Assembly: GCF_002078875.1 (NCBI RefSeq) | Contig: NC_034411.1 | Location: 33,250,260 to 33,314,259 of the forward strand | Length of the DNA: 64,000 nucleotides | Source of the DNA: Numida meleagris | Taxonomy: Eukaryota > Chordata > Aves > Galliformes > Numididae | Reading direction: 5' to 3' | Shown: piece after piece, positions 51,720-64,000 of the stretch | How positions within the stretch are numbered: position 1 is the stretch's first letter | How the letters are laid out: every line of letters starts with the position of its first letter | Position numbers and translations under genes: made by a program | The notes under the pieces: model-generated | The model's database searches: none | The model's input: the letters and a program-made list of their open reading frames with translations, nothing else | Told to the model about the DNA's origin: nothing

Positions 51720-53191
51720 CACATGAACTCAAATGGAAATAGCAGTCGAAAGCTTGTCATCATGATTCCTACACTCTTTGGAATCAGAGAGCCAAAGGAA
51801 AAAGCCAGAGGAAAAAACAATTAGGAAATAACTTTCTTTCTCATTGTTCCATTCTGAAATACATTTCCAAGTGCTGGTGGATTGTATGAGAGAGAGCATC
51901 CTCCTGCAGCCTAACAAATAGAGGAGAATTGTGCTCCCCTCCTACGATGAAAAGAGCTTCCTGTACACTGGTGCAGTTCCTTTTGACAAAGCATGCAGCT
52001 TTACAGCCAGATAGCCAGTCTATTCCTAGCACAGTGGAAAGATGTGTCCTTATTTGATCTAAACATAAAAATTTACTAGCACAAACATCTTTTGCAAACT
52101 CCTCAGTTCTCCACAGAGAACCAGGCAATCTAGGAGTTAAAAACTATCTTTTAAAAAATCTGTCCTGGGAGAGAACTCATGAAGAAATAATAAAACCAAA
52201 TAATAAAAGGTACATATAGAACACAAAACATAGTTTCTGTTATTCACCTCCCCCACTGATAACGTGTTAATGAGAGCAAGTGTATTCAGCTCTGCACTGA
52301 GACAATGGGACAAGCTTACAGCATTATACAGAACCATAGCTCAGGCGCACGTTTTCCACTTCTCCGGATCACAGTAAATCCTGTGTGCCTTCAGCCAAAT
52401 GATTCCATTCCTCTGTTTTCCTTTTCTCTGGACCACTGCCCACGATTTCTTTAGCCTGGCAAATCACTGGGCCAAGGATTGTCTATTATGACATGTTTGC
52501 GTGGTAGCAACTGCAGTGGGATTGAATGAGACCTCCTCATACTAACAAGTACAAATGAATAGCAACAAAACAAGAACACTTTTTTCTTAAAGCATCTTAA
52601 GCCCCTTTTTCTATTCCTAGGTATTCTGAAGTTCTTAATGAGCATACGAGAAAAAGCCACCAAAAGACATCCTTTTGAAAGCAAATGCTTGCTCACAATT
52701 TTGTATGGTTAAGTGAACAATTTTTTCATGCACAAGTTCAGTACGTGCAGACTGGGCTACTTCATATTTGAGAGCAAATCCTTCTGAACATGCACAAAGC
52801 CTGTCAGTCTGAAAAACTGCAGCAAACAGATTGGCACAAAACAAAAAGCCCACAGACAATTGTTGAAGGAGACTGGTAGAGAACATGCAAAAGGCTTCCG
52901 AAGAAGTGCTAGGATCAAAGACTCTGGGATACAGATACCCTCAGATAGGTGATCTGCATGGTAAAAAGATGACTGAACAGTGTCCTCATAAACTACGGTG
53001 AAGTTTATAAAGTTGTGCCAACTGACAAAATGGGATTTCTTTCTTATTAGGGCAAGATATCACTCTGTCTTTCCTTGGCAGTACAGTTTTCCATCAGTCC
53101 CTCTTAGAGTAAAAGTACAGCTGAGTGTTTTACACTGATTCACTGTTGCAATGTTCATGAGAAGCTGATATGGAAACCACCACAGTCAAAA

Positions 53192-53257
53192 TGACCACTG
53201 CCCATATAGCCTGATGATTTAACTCTTGACCGCTGCCCATATAGCCTGATGATTTAA
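53192..53257 (+). repeat. Tandem duplication with 35-bp period
   Basis: A 31-bp block beginning TGACC and containing GCCCATATAGCCTGATGATT occurs at 53192-53222 and again at 53227-53257, with one difference (TGACCA against TGACCG). The two copies are separated by 4 bp. Near identity suggests a recent local duplication. Confidence 0.9.
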
Positions 53258-54761
53258 TTCCAACAACTTGAAGAAGACGACAATCTGCTGTATAAAGGAG
53301 AATGATGTAGCATAGGACGCACTTTGCTAGGTCTGATGCTCATCTGGGGAATCTTTTTCTGTGTAAATCAATCCTGATAACAGCCCTTGCTTCCTTTTTC
53401 TAAAGAAGTAAATAATGCAAAGAAAAACCTGAAATTTTCCAATAAACTTGGAAACAAATAAAAACCAATGTTAACAGAAGAAAGTAAGTGCTTCTAGAAT
53501 GCCTATCTGCTTGGCTTTACTTTCTGACAGTGATTCCCAACAAACTGTAGATTCACGTCAATTCAGTCCTCACACAATGCTGAATTGCAAGATCATTTAA
53601 AGTGCCACTTCCTGTGAGTCATAACACACTGAAGGAGCCTTCAATTCTTTACTCTCAAATTTGGATGGTCCACAGCCTGCTGTTATACATGGCATGTGCA
53701 TCTCCTCCTGAAACCAACTGGAGATAAGAGCATATACACAATTCTCATCTCTTCATTTGTGTCATTCTGAGTTTTATATCCCAGTGCAACAATTCAGAAG
53801 TCAGGAGCCCAGAAAGTACTTTGGACCTTTGCTTTTTTACTGCTCTTAGGTAATGCTATGGTATCCCACATTCTCACCAATGCTGACTCTCAGTGGGACT
53901 TATATTGTTAGCTGCTCTTTTCTCCTTTGAATATTTCCCCAGAGCTGACAGTCAATAGCTTCATTTTGAACATCTGGAACTATAACAGGAAATACAGCAA
54001 TGAATGCTATTTTCTTTGTTTCCCTCAGCAGCCTTTTCTGCTGTGTGGTACTGAATGCTTCAGCTGAGAGCATTATAGTCATGTGAGTGTGCCAACATAT
54101 CCTCTGTGAGAGGTCCCAAAAGCACAGTGTACAAGTTATACATGAAGCAGAAAATATCTCAACCTAAGCTTTGCACACACCTACCTAATCAAATACAAAT
54201 GCCAGATAGCTGGGAAGAAAGTTTTTTTCAGCATACTATTGCTTTTAACTAGCTCTCATTATTATAACTACCAACCATACTTTAGAGGGAATATATTAAA
54301 AGCTAGATTGATAACCCAGAGACCTTATCATCTAAATTAGAGAAAGGACATCAGCAGATGGCAGGCACACAAAGATGTAGAAAACAGGAAAAGGCTGAGA
54401 ATATAGATGCTCCTATCACATGCATATTACATGAGTCTTTTCTCTTTGTCTCTGAAACTGTAAATATAGAGTGACCATAAATGTAATGTCATCATTTTTA
54501 ATTACACTCAACATATAAAGCAAATTGGATCTTCTTCTAGCACAAACTGGCATAATGTTGCTCCATTAAAAAGATGCATGTCAGTGCAACTCTTTTGACT
54601 CTTGTGTGATTCCAAATTGCACTGCTCAGCTGTTCTTTCAAATGGGAGGAATTGGGTCAAAATTATAAAAAAAAAAAAAGAAGAAGAAGTAATAATCTTT
54701 TTTCTGCATTTCCATTTTCTTACCACTACTCAATTAATGCAGAGATTGAGACTGAGCTGAA

Positions 54762-54786
54762 TTTTTTCTTTTCTTTTCTTTTTTCT
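54762..54786 (+). repeat. TTTTC pyrimidine microsatellite
   Basis: A pure pyrimidine tract of TTTTC-type units. A matching A-run plus AAG repeat on the same strand lies about 80 bp upstream (54667-54689). Confidence 0.8.
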
Positions 54787-55288
54787 AATTCTAATTTCAG
54801 CAGCAAATTGGTGAGCTTACAAGCAAAAGCCAGAAAAAAATTGACTTTAATTTACTGCTAGCACTGTTCTGCTTGGCACTATTTCTCACTGGGAAAAACA
54901 TTCCTTACTTACATATTGAGAATCCAAATCTGCTATGAAACGAGAAAAACACAAATACAGATCTTGGAAATCTCAGCCCTTCAAGGGATCAGAATTTTGT
55001 TTTTAGAAACAAAAACTGGAATCAATTTCCCAAGTCTCAGAGGAAAAGAAATTGTGAGGCAGTGGGGTAAAAATTAAGCAATCAAGAGGATGCAGAGGTG
55101 AGTCCTAATGCTGCTTTGTGTAGAATTCTTTAACGCTAAAGTCACAAGTCTCTTCTAAATGCACAACACCCACATGGCAAAAGCTTTCTCAATTAAAAAG
55201 ACATATTTTGTGTAGCAAAACATTAATCAGGTGTTTTTTCCTTTCCTTTTTCCAGACAGTGTGGTTGGCAACCAGCTGCGATGCCAAG

Positions 55289-55578
55289 AGCAATATGCTT
55301 TCCCTACTGCTGAAGAGGCTTACTCTGAAAGCATTGCCTACCTTAGAAATGTAATAAAATGATAAAATCTGGAAACTGTGCCAAATATTCTTAATTATTT
55401 TCATATAGTCTCACTGCATATTCTTTCTTTGTAACTGCTGCTTTAACTTTTTTTTTTTTTTTTTTTTTTTTTATTTTTTTCCTTGTGCAGTTTTCTTCCT
55501 CTGGCTTCACTGTCTGTCCCTATCACAGGCACCTGCACCTTTCTGCAATAAAATCAAAATCTTATTCCACAATCTGAT
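55289..55578 (+). repeat. First copy of a 290-bp duplicated block
   Basis: Starts AGCAATATGCTTTCCC and ends CCACAATCTGAT directly before an N. The block recurs at 55580-55872. It contains a T25 run (55448-55472). Differences from the second copy cluster around the T-run (CCAAAT against CCACAT, AATTATTTT against AATTCTTTT, CTTTCTTTGTAAC against CTTTTTTTATAAC, and the sequence after the T-run), as expected of poor sequence quality near a homopolymer. The minus-strand open frame 55189-55404 overlaps it and has no recognisable product. Confidence 0.9.
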
Positions 55579-55579
55579 N
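55579..55579. other. Single ambiguous base (N), probable contig join
   Basis: The only N noticed in the window sits exactly between the two copies of a 290-bp repeat. Some scaffolding programs write a single n where neighbouring contigs are estimated to overlap but could not be merged. The position fits that behaviour. Confidence 0.75.
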
Positions 55580-55872
55580 AGCAATATGCTTTCCCTACTG
55601 CTGAAGAGGCTTACTCTGAAAGCATTGCCTACCTTAGAAATGTAATAAAATGATAAAATCTGGAAACTGTGCCACATATTCTTAATTCTTTTCATATAGT
55701 CTCACTGCATATTCTTTTTTTATAACTGCTGCTTTAACTTTTTTTTTTTTTTTTTTTTTTGCATTTATTTCCTTCAATGTGCAGTTTTCTTCCTCTGGCT
55801 TCACTGTCTGTCCCTATCACAGGCACCTGCACCTTTCTGCAATAAAATCAAAATCTTATTCCACAATCTGAT
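55580..55872 (+). repeat. Second copy of the 290-bp block (293 bp)
   Basis: Repeats 55289-55578 from AGCAATATGC to CAATCTGAT and then continues into unique sequence (TTGTATATTTGC). The T-run is 22 nt (55739-55760) and is followed by GCATTTATTTCC rather than ATTTTTTTCC. Read on the minus strand, AATAAATGC precedes the A-run. That resembles a retroposed 3' end, but the AATAAA lies only 3 nt from the A-run. Confidence 0.9.
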
Positions 55873-58800
55873 TTGTATATTTGCAATCTTTCTCACAGTA
55901 GTCATCAGCTTCATCTGTTCTTTTAACAAGTGTCTTCAGACCATCCAAAAAAGAAAGCATGGATCCATGCACATCATCCCTACTGTCCCTCTACCCAAAA
56001 GATTTAAACTCATCAGAAGTGGCCCTACCTACTGGCACAACATCCCATACAGCTTACCTAACTACCCTTGCCAGTCAAGCCTTGTGGGCACATGGGCTGC
56101 TGTCTTCTCACAGCACCTCCCACAGAAGATGTCACATAAACACTGGGCCTCCTTGCTTTACAGAGGCACAGATGGCACCTCTGTCATGCTAAGACTTTTG
56201 GGAATCTATTTCATTCTGCATGGACTGGGATTTGGTCCCTTCATGTACACAAAATTGTACTCCACCTGGGTGTGGAGGCACACCGGTGATAAGAAGGGGC
56301 TCATGAGTGATGAAAACTGCAGTAAGGAGTGTGCTGGGGGACACATCCAATCTGGCTTGTGAGGATATTAACTGAAAGAAAGAAAAAAAGAGATCTCAGA
56401 AACCAAAACAAATAAAGTAAAATAACACAATCCCTGAACAGATGCAAGTGAAAATCATTGAAGGAACAGTAGCAAAAATGTAACAGGAGCTAAGATCTGA
56501 GCAGCAGCCAAGGATATGCCTTCTCAAATGAAGGATGGAGAGAGGCATGAACACTCCTGTTCACCTTCCAGGCAGAAAGACAAGAGCCAGCTCAGACCTG
56601 GAAGCTCTGCCAAAGAGGCAGTAGATAAACGTTTGGGCACAGTATCGCACTAAAACAGTTCTGCAACTTCCAGAGCAGAACTGGCTTGCTTTTGGCTGGC
56701 TCATGCAGTGGACAGAGAAGCTCGCAGCTGTCTGCACCCATCTGTGTAGACATGCCCTAAGAGCTCAACTGAAGCTTTGCCCATCAACACCAGCTGAGAA
56801 GCCTATCTTAAATTTAGGGTATTAAAACAATTTGGCAAAGCAAGATAAACTCTGAAGCACCAACAAAAAAAAAAAGTACAAAAATTGTGGAAGCACCTCC
56901 AATTTTTGACGTATTAAATTATAGGCTAACTTGTCAAATTAGTTTTAAAATCTCAGGGGAACAAATTCTGACAAGAAAAATAAACAAACAAAAACAGATT
57001 GCCAGAACTAAAGAAACCTTCAACACCAAGCATTCAGCAGCCATAGGAAAGTAGTGTTACTATGACTACTGACAGCCAAGTAATAATACCAAGTAATATA
57101 GCAAACAGATCTGTTTTTCCACCTAGACTGTTCAGGAGCAGGAGGGCAACACCTGAACACCTCAGTTTCCTGTGCTCCCATTGCTCAAAGACAAGAACTA
57201 TAATAGGAGAACAAGATGTAATCTGCGTCAAAAATATACTCCAACAGAAAATGCTCACTGAAATCAAGCATATACCTATGCCTTGGTTTGGTTTTTTGCC
57301 TCCTTCCTTCTAAATAAATAATCAAAACAAGAAACAATGATCTCTCTGATTCAGATGATTTTATGCCTCCTCTCTCCATCCTTTCAGTGAGCCATACTTG
57401 CTGGGAAGGTCTGGAAGGAGTAATTAGGACTGCTTGCTATGTTGTGCAGGATCTTGTTGCATAGTGCCAGGAAGTTGGAGGGGAAGCCAGTCTACTTTCC
57501 ACTTGTTGAATCCTGAGCAGCATGGCAATTTAGAAGAACAGATAATTCTTTGGTTAAAAATCCTAATTATCACCTGCACAAACACTCCTTTATTCTGCTA
57601 GTTCATGTTGAAACACACCGATTGCTAGTACTACACATTACCCAAAATCTCTTCTTGTATACGTTTGTGAACCAGTCAGCGTTCACTCAGAATTAAATTT
57701 GTTTCTGACATAAAAGTGACTAAAATATTGCTTATCTAATTTAACTTTTTAGACATATGATGCTCACAGAAAATCTTGAATATTTCTATTTAAAGGACAC
57801 TTTACTATACAGATAGCATAAGTGTGCACTACTGTAATATTCTCAGGTAACAGCTGAACCTCAGTACTCTGAGAGCGCACAGTTTTAATCAAGAACTGTA
57901 GCCTTTCCATAAAAAATTTCCCCACTGAACAAATAAAACACTACCCCAGGGAACCCTAATTATTATTTTTTCACTGATAAGAAATTCTCTGTGACTCTTT
58001 TTAAATATAGCACTTATAGATCAAGGATTATTCAACTTACAAAAAAAATCAGTAATGGTTTAAAAACATTCCATTTGACACTGTAACAGTAATGGGGACT
58101 ACAAATATAATACCATGTTACTCATGATATTTATATAAAATGGTTCACTGGAAAGGACGATTATATCATTTGCCTTCATAACTTATAAAGCACTACTAGT
58201 ACATCTGTGATTCTTAAGGAGGCTAAATCAGAAGGAAAATACTTTAAGTATTGCCCTAGTGACAATTTAGAGCTTAATTCTTGTTGATGTAGAGGTGTTG
58301 TCGTACTATAAATACTAAACTGAGTCCTAGTGCTTTGCTGCCAGGGTTGTGTCTTAGCTCAGGGACAAAAGAGAGCAATTAAACTCTGACAGTTTCCATT
58401 CAAGTCGAAGAAGATTGTGACAACAGATTTTCCTACAGCCATTAGAAACCATCCTAGCCATGTTTTTCTGTAAAAGCTGAAGCTTGAAGGACGCAAAATC
58501 CCTCCGACAAAGAAATAAGAAAAATGAGGTATCTGAAACAGCACAAAGGAGAGAAAAAGGATTCAGATAAAGAAGTTTTGACAGGAGTAAGATTAAGATC
58601 ATGAGAGAAGAACAAAAAGAGAAGCAGTTTCTTCCGAAAAATTATTCTGACTCCAAGTGCAACAAATGTCAAAGGAAGTTGACCTACATAAAATGATGGA
58701 GTTGCATTCAGCTTCATTTGTTGATTCCAAGTAACACATAGCTGTGGAATCACTCACAGGAAGGTACACAAAAACCTTGGAAGACAGATTACAAGTACCT

Positions 58801-61800
58801 ACTGTAAGGTAACCATTTCTGAAAATATGTTAATAAACTTCAGGAGATGGATACATCAGAGAAGACTTCCCAACAACTGTTGCAGTGTTTGCTGAGTTAA
58901 TTATGTGTTTAAAACTTCATAATTTAGATTTCTATAACTAAAAAAATTCTTTGAAATGTCCACACTTTGCTCTAAAAGAAACCCTGAGTACTTGTTGTCT
59001 GAAAACATAAGAGTGGCTAGCAAGGAGAGGAGTGAAAACTATCCACTTATGCAAAATTAATAAAAAAGGAAAATTGATATTTCAATTTCATGCAAAATGT
59101 GATATGGGTAATTGCAAAGTTTCAGCCTGCCAACCCACTCTGCTTCAAGAGTTGGCAAGTGATTTCCAATCAGTCACTACTTCTCCATACTGTGGGACTG
59201 TCAGAGTTCACCAACACAAAGTTATAAGAGTGTTACAGAAGAGTGCTGCTGTGGAGTTCAACTCAACAAATGCTACTTCTCTAAAGGGAGCCTGGGCTTT
59301 CTTCAAGGTAGTGCAGAGATATAGACATATACAGAGGTGCATCAATCCAGCCTGTAATAAAATGCTGCTAGGATGAATTGAATCACTGAATGGAGATGCC
59401 TTGGTCTTTTCACCACCTGTAGAAGGAACCTGTATGACAAGCTAAGGCAGATCCCTAACACTCAAGGAACTAAAGGAAAAATTAATTCCACTTTGCAGAA
59501 AAGATCATGGATAAACAGCTTAAAAGAGTGTTTGACAATGACCAAAAATGAGAACAGCAAGGACAAAGAAATCCTCAACTAGCACACCGAATGTGACATC
59601 AACATCAAACGTTTTTCCTCAACATCAATTCTCTACATTTTACAAGAAGATGTTAACCTTCCACACATTCTACCAGATAGCTCATGTACAGACCATCAAC
59701 AGCAAAAGCTTATCCAGAGACACAGTAGAAAACTCTTGCAGGAGGATCATAACCTTAGGCTTTATGAACTGTTTTATCCCCAAATTAAGCTAGAGTTCTA
59801 TCCAATAAGCTTTCCTCCCCTCGAAACAGGACAGGCTCACTGCTTTGATCACAGACTGCCATTGGATAGAGTCCATGCTTGGGTTCTTTTGACCAGGAAA
59901 GCTGTCTGGATTCTACCTCTGTGTGCAAAAAACTAGAAATTTTTTAATGTTAATCCATTTCACTCTGTCTCATGCTCTAATTTGTTTTAGTTTTCACCAC
60001 AGATCAGGAAACTCTACCTACCTGTACTACTCTTAGCACTACTTATTTCCCCTTATGTGTTATTTAAAGCTTTCTTCCACATTTTTAATACTTATATTAG
60101 ACTTTTTGAAAATGTTTAGCTCCTTCCTTTACAACTGAGTGCTCTTTGCTTACTCTTGCTTGAATTGTCTTACTTCTCTGAGTCACTACCCCTCTTATCT
60201 TCTTCCAGTCTCTTTCCTCTTTTATTAGAATGTTGTACTATGTTGATGCTTACAGGTCACTCCGTAAATTTACCTGTGGCTTTTGCAGTCATACTGAAAT
60301 CATTTCTTTATCAACTCGAATATAAAATAGCTTAATTTTTGATTACATGTTGCAATAAACAGCATTATTGAAATATTTCAGAGGGTTTCCTGACATTTAC
60401 TGAGATACACTGTCAAGTATAATAGAAATACATAGTTGGTAACATTACTAGTACAGGCTTTGCTTCAGGTTATTGGTCAAAAGTTTACAGATGTATTCAG
60501 GGAGGATTTTGAATCATTATCCTCTTTTGTAAATTCAGAGAGTCGGTTCTTAGTATCTGGAGGCTATGCATGGATACATCACAAAGGTAAAGAAAATAGC
60601 AAGAGCATGCATCAGGAATTTTTAAGACCAAATTTGTTATGGTTTTTGACTTAAAGTATCTCTGGGACATGCCTAGAAAGAGCGCTGATCTTCCTTTCTC
60701 CTTCCCTGTAAGTATCAGGACCAGAGCAGGCACGTTTGAGAGGCATAGGAAAGAGTGGGAAATGGGGGGAAAAACAGCAACTGTTGAATGAAAAGTAGTT
60801 GACTAAGACTTAACAACATACACTAGGATAAATTCAAAGTTAAAAACATCTAGATAACCATACAAAAAAACAGTGCCGTTCTTGAAAGATTTTCCCAAGC
60901 TGGATGCTAGAAAACGAAAGGATCTGTTAAAAAAAAATTAGCAGTCTCTGGGTAGTCAACCTGAGAAAGAAAAAATGTGTATAGCAGATGATGAGGATGA
61001 ATGTTTCTATAGCTACCTCTATATCTGCTCTTCCCAGGTAATCAAAGCTGGTTTTCATGAGGTTTCATGCCACAAAAAGGCTGATAAAGAAACAAGGATA
61101 AGACTTTCTTTTGGAATACAGGATTGTAAAAATCCTAGAGAGCAGATAATTAGACATTGTGCAACGTTCTTCAGTAAGAAATGATCAAAACATTTGTCAC
61201 AGAACATATAGGTTCCTTTTATTTTTGATGAATGTCTATTTTCTTTGAATAAACATTTCTATGTGAAGATTTTAAATTACTTTCCATGCATTCATCAAAT
61301 GACTACTGTAGACACAAAAAAATTATGTTCCTAACAGACACTAAAAATTGGTTTGTAATGGAGGAAAAAAATGCTTTAGTTATAGCCTAGGAATTACTAA
61401 TATATGTTTTGATGTGTACTTCTGTAAATGTTTCAAATCCAGATTTTTAAGTGCTTTGTCTTACTGCATCATTTACTGTTAGGATGAGCTTTCTGATTTT
61501 GCTGTTTTTTCTTAAACCAAGAGGCAAAATCAATCCTAACTAAAGTGATTCTTGACAGGCTTTCTAACACATTGGTAGGTAGACCATTCATCAAAAATAT
61601 GCCCATGTGGAGAAGAGAGAGAAGAAAGGGAAAAAGAAGGGGGGGGGGGGGGGGAGGAGATATCACTTTTTAGAAACTCTCTATAAACATTCCTCAGAAA
61701 CACTCCAAATCAGTAAAGAAGGAAAGGTTCCCATGCAGACACCATGCAGCACTGAAATAATGCCTTGATCCGTCTCACTGGTTATGCTGCAGTTAACCAA

Positions 61801-64000
61801 ACCGGCCATAGACAGAAATGAATTTATATTTTCTTGTATTAGGAAGAAATTATAGCCTATGCTTTCTTAGATGCGTTTATGATACTGTATACTGTGCTAA
61901 TGGTTGTATTTGTTGCCATGATCCTGGCTTGCCAGTTTGGGCCATCTCACGGCAAGCTCAATCCAGCTCCTTGCGCTCCACCATCTAGCACATCTGTGTT
62001 CTCTCAAGGAAATTTCCAAGTACAGTAGCAACATACAAAGAAGAGTGACTTCCTGTCAATGCCATCCTAGGACCCACAGTGACTGCTGTTACACAGCACA
62101 CAGATGCAGCACAAACATGCCAGTGGAGCATCAAGGAACAGCTTCCGTAATATCTTCCATGTCTTTTGAAACCCTGGTCATTTGTATTTGATCTCAAAAA
62201 AACCCTCAACACGCCATATTAGAATTAGAAAACATGTAGGCAGACTCATTGAATAAAATAAACACATCTCTGGATGAAAACAAACTGGACCTGATATTTG
62301 CATTAACTCTGTGTGATCATGAGAGTAAGTGAGGGACAGTAGCCATATTAAATTGAATTGCAGTAACATGCAACAGGTATGGGATGTACCTTTCATAGTC
62401 TCTATTACGGAAACAGGACAGAACTCATTGGGTGAATGTTGCTTGTAGGGTGAAGGTTGTATTAAGGCGATACAGGGCTTCTCTTCACGTCTCTAGTCAT
62501 TGCTGTTCAAGCACTTATCTAGTATGTATTGACTTCTATAACCTCTGTGAAATGAGCAATCTCAGACAGGATCCTGGGGCCAGCTCTCGTTTTTGTGGGT
62601 AGCATTAACACATATGACCCATGTGTGTACACATGGTGGCAAATGTCTGGAAGAACAAACTGTTCTGATCTGCTGTATTACCCCAACAAGCAGAGGCAGA
62701 ATGAGACCAAGAGGATGGGGTGAAAGCGTATCAATAGCTGATGACAATTCCATCATCAGCTACTGCATTACGCTGCAGAGAACCAAGCACAGACAGACCA
62801 CATGCTGGAGCCATAGGCTGCCACATGCTCTCTCCTTATTTACAGGCACAAACTGAATATGTAGAGTTAAGTAGGCAGAAAATTCAGAGACGGAGGGTGA
62901 GGGAACAACACAAATCTAAGATTATTTGATTAAGGTCTTCCCAAGACGCAGCCCAGAAGCAATCAATCTGCTTATCCATTTCTCAGCATTTTAGAGCATA
63001 TTTTTTCATGTAACACTTGCGTTTGGTGCCTGGTTTCATTTATGTCACTCACTGGAATGCCAAAAATATAGGTTTTGTCTCTCTCCAAGGGCCTCTGAAA
63101 ATTCTGAAATTTATGTTGCATTTAAATCCTGTTAGAGCACTGCATTTTTCCCACAACAGAGCTGACTTAATGGAGAGAAGAATAAGAGTGACAAAAATAA
63201 CCATTTTGGTCTCCTGAATAATTTGGTTTCTTCTCAGCTAAAAAAAATTAATAATGCAAAAGCCAGACACCAGCTGTGGGGTGTCTTAAGACTGACTAAC
63301 TTTCAAGGAATTTATCTTCATTATTCTATTTTGTTAGTGGGTCCTGGGCTTATAATATCCTCTCCTTTGTGGTCTTCTTCATAACTTAGGTGTTAATGCT
63401 AGATACATCAGCAGCAGCATGAAATACTTGAAGGTTTACTTTGAATTCTTGATGTTTACTCTGAATAACATCAGTCATTCTTAGCATGCAGACCTAATAG
63501 TTTATAACATCATTACCACCAGAACTGAAAATATGCTCAGGTGCATCATAAGTATGATGGCAGTTATGGCCAAGGTTAGCCACACTTCTGATTTGAAAAC
63601 TAAGTGAACAAAGGACACAAGTTATTTTTAGCATTTCTGTGACTCCTGAAAAGCACATTTCTAATGCAAGTCAATACAATAAGTACATACAGCATTTTCA
63701 GTTAATGTGAACCTTAGTATGGTTCACTCCATGGAAGCACACTTCTCAGTTGCCATGAAAATATCAAACTCAAGGAGCAGAACGAACATCCAAAAGCTGT
63801 GTGTCTTGGGAACACTATCTGTAGGAGGCCCATTATTTAAGTTTTGGAAGACACATTAAAATCACTCATAAGAAAATTCTGATTTTGCATGAGTATACAT
63901 GCAAAAGAGAAAGGATGCACGCACCTGCTCTTTCTGCAGTGTGACTTCCTCTTTTTTATACAATCAGACAGCGTTTTAGTTTGTGTGTTGCATGACACTG
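55873..64000. other. Unique non-coding DNA
   Basis: Contains the plus-strand frames 55967-56362 (131 codons, the longest outside transposons) and 59032-59376 (114 codons). Neither has a domain, signal or family motif I recognise. The first overlaps another open frame (55959-56192) and follows the probable misjoin. Other frames (61937-62191, 62593-62856) are short and featureless. There are no CR1 fragments in this last 8 kb. Confidence 0.5.
61609..61660 (+). repeat. 52-nt polypurine tract with a 16-G run
   Basis: An uninterrupted purine stretch running from GGAGAAGAGAGA through AAGAAAGGG and a run of 16 G (61639-61654) to AGGAGA. It is capable of triplex or G-quadruplex structure. The exact G count is prone to sequencing error. 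Confidence 0.9.

Larger units (their letters stand above)
51720..55288. other. Unique non-coding DNA
   Basis: No gene recognised. Overlapping minus-strand frames at 51587-52886 (62-95 codons) share no domain. Simple sequence includes an A13 run followed by AAG units (about 54667-54689) and a TTTTC array (54762-54786). Confidence 0.5.

Noticed and set aside
55967..56362. 131-codon plus-strand frame as a protein-coding gene
   Set aside because: No recognisable family, it overlaps another open frame, and a frame of this length is near chance expectation for 64 kb at this composition.
63434..63466. GTTTACTTTGAAT / GTTTACTCTGAAT direct repeat
   Set aside because: Only 13 bp with one mismatch at 20-bp spacing. 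Too short to stand out in AT-rich DNA.

Overview
The window reads as non-coding nuclear DNA of a bird. The evidence is a set of CR1 LINE fragments with avian-type 3' ends: the motif GTTGGACYAGATGATC (or its complement), the AGGTCCYTTCCAACC stretch, and 3' tails of the 8-bp unit ATTCTATG. The rest is AT-rich single-copy sequence with short simple repeats. Galliform-like is plausible but cannot be settled from the sequence alone. I see no CpG island, rRNA, tRNA, known microRNA, CRISPR or prokaryotic gene, and no exon of a protein family I recognise. The longest open frames (about 100-150 codons) are about what chance gives: at roughly 38% GC (my estimate) a stop falls every ~15 codons, so 64 kb in six frames should hold a couple of frames of 120 codons or more. 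The window is best read as intergenic or deep intronic DNA.

Layout: 0-10.7 kb is unique DNA with one copy of an old palindromic repeat near 4.2 kb. From 10.7 to 16.8 kb there are three CR1 fragments (two plus strand, one minus). From 16.8 to 28.3 kb come a MIR-like core, a tail-only CR1 palindrome at 21.1 kb, a GC-rich islet at 22.3 kb, two adjoining minus-strand CR1 fragments at 23.3-23.8 kb, and a second copy of the palindromic repeat at 28.2 kb. From 28.3 to 45.4 kb is mostly unique DNA with a perfect hairpin (30.0 kb), a 36-bp tandem duplication (31.5 kb), an AAAT microsatellite (38.5 kb) and a CR1 3' end (42.7 kb). From 45.4 to 55 kb are CR1 fragments at 45.4 and 51.4 kb, a GC-richer patch at 48.4-49.3 kb and a 35-bp tandem duplication (53.2 kb). 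At 55.3-55.9 kb a 290-bp block occurs twice, separated by a single N, which looks like an assembly artefact. From 56 to 64 kb is unique DNA with a 52-nt purine tract containing 16 consecutive G.

No genes work together here. The most noteworthy points are the probable false duplication at the N, three perfect hairpins of identical geometry (12-bp arms, 4-nt loop), two of them linked to CR1 tails, and the pair of ancient palindromic repeats. I found no convincing new biological system.
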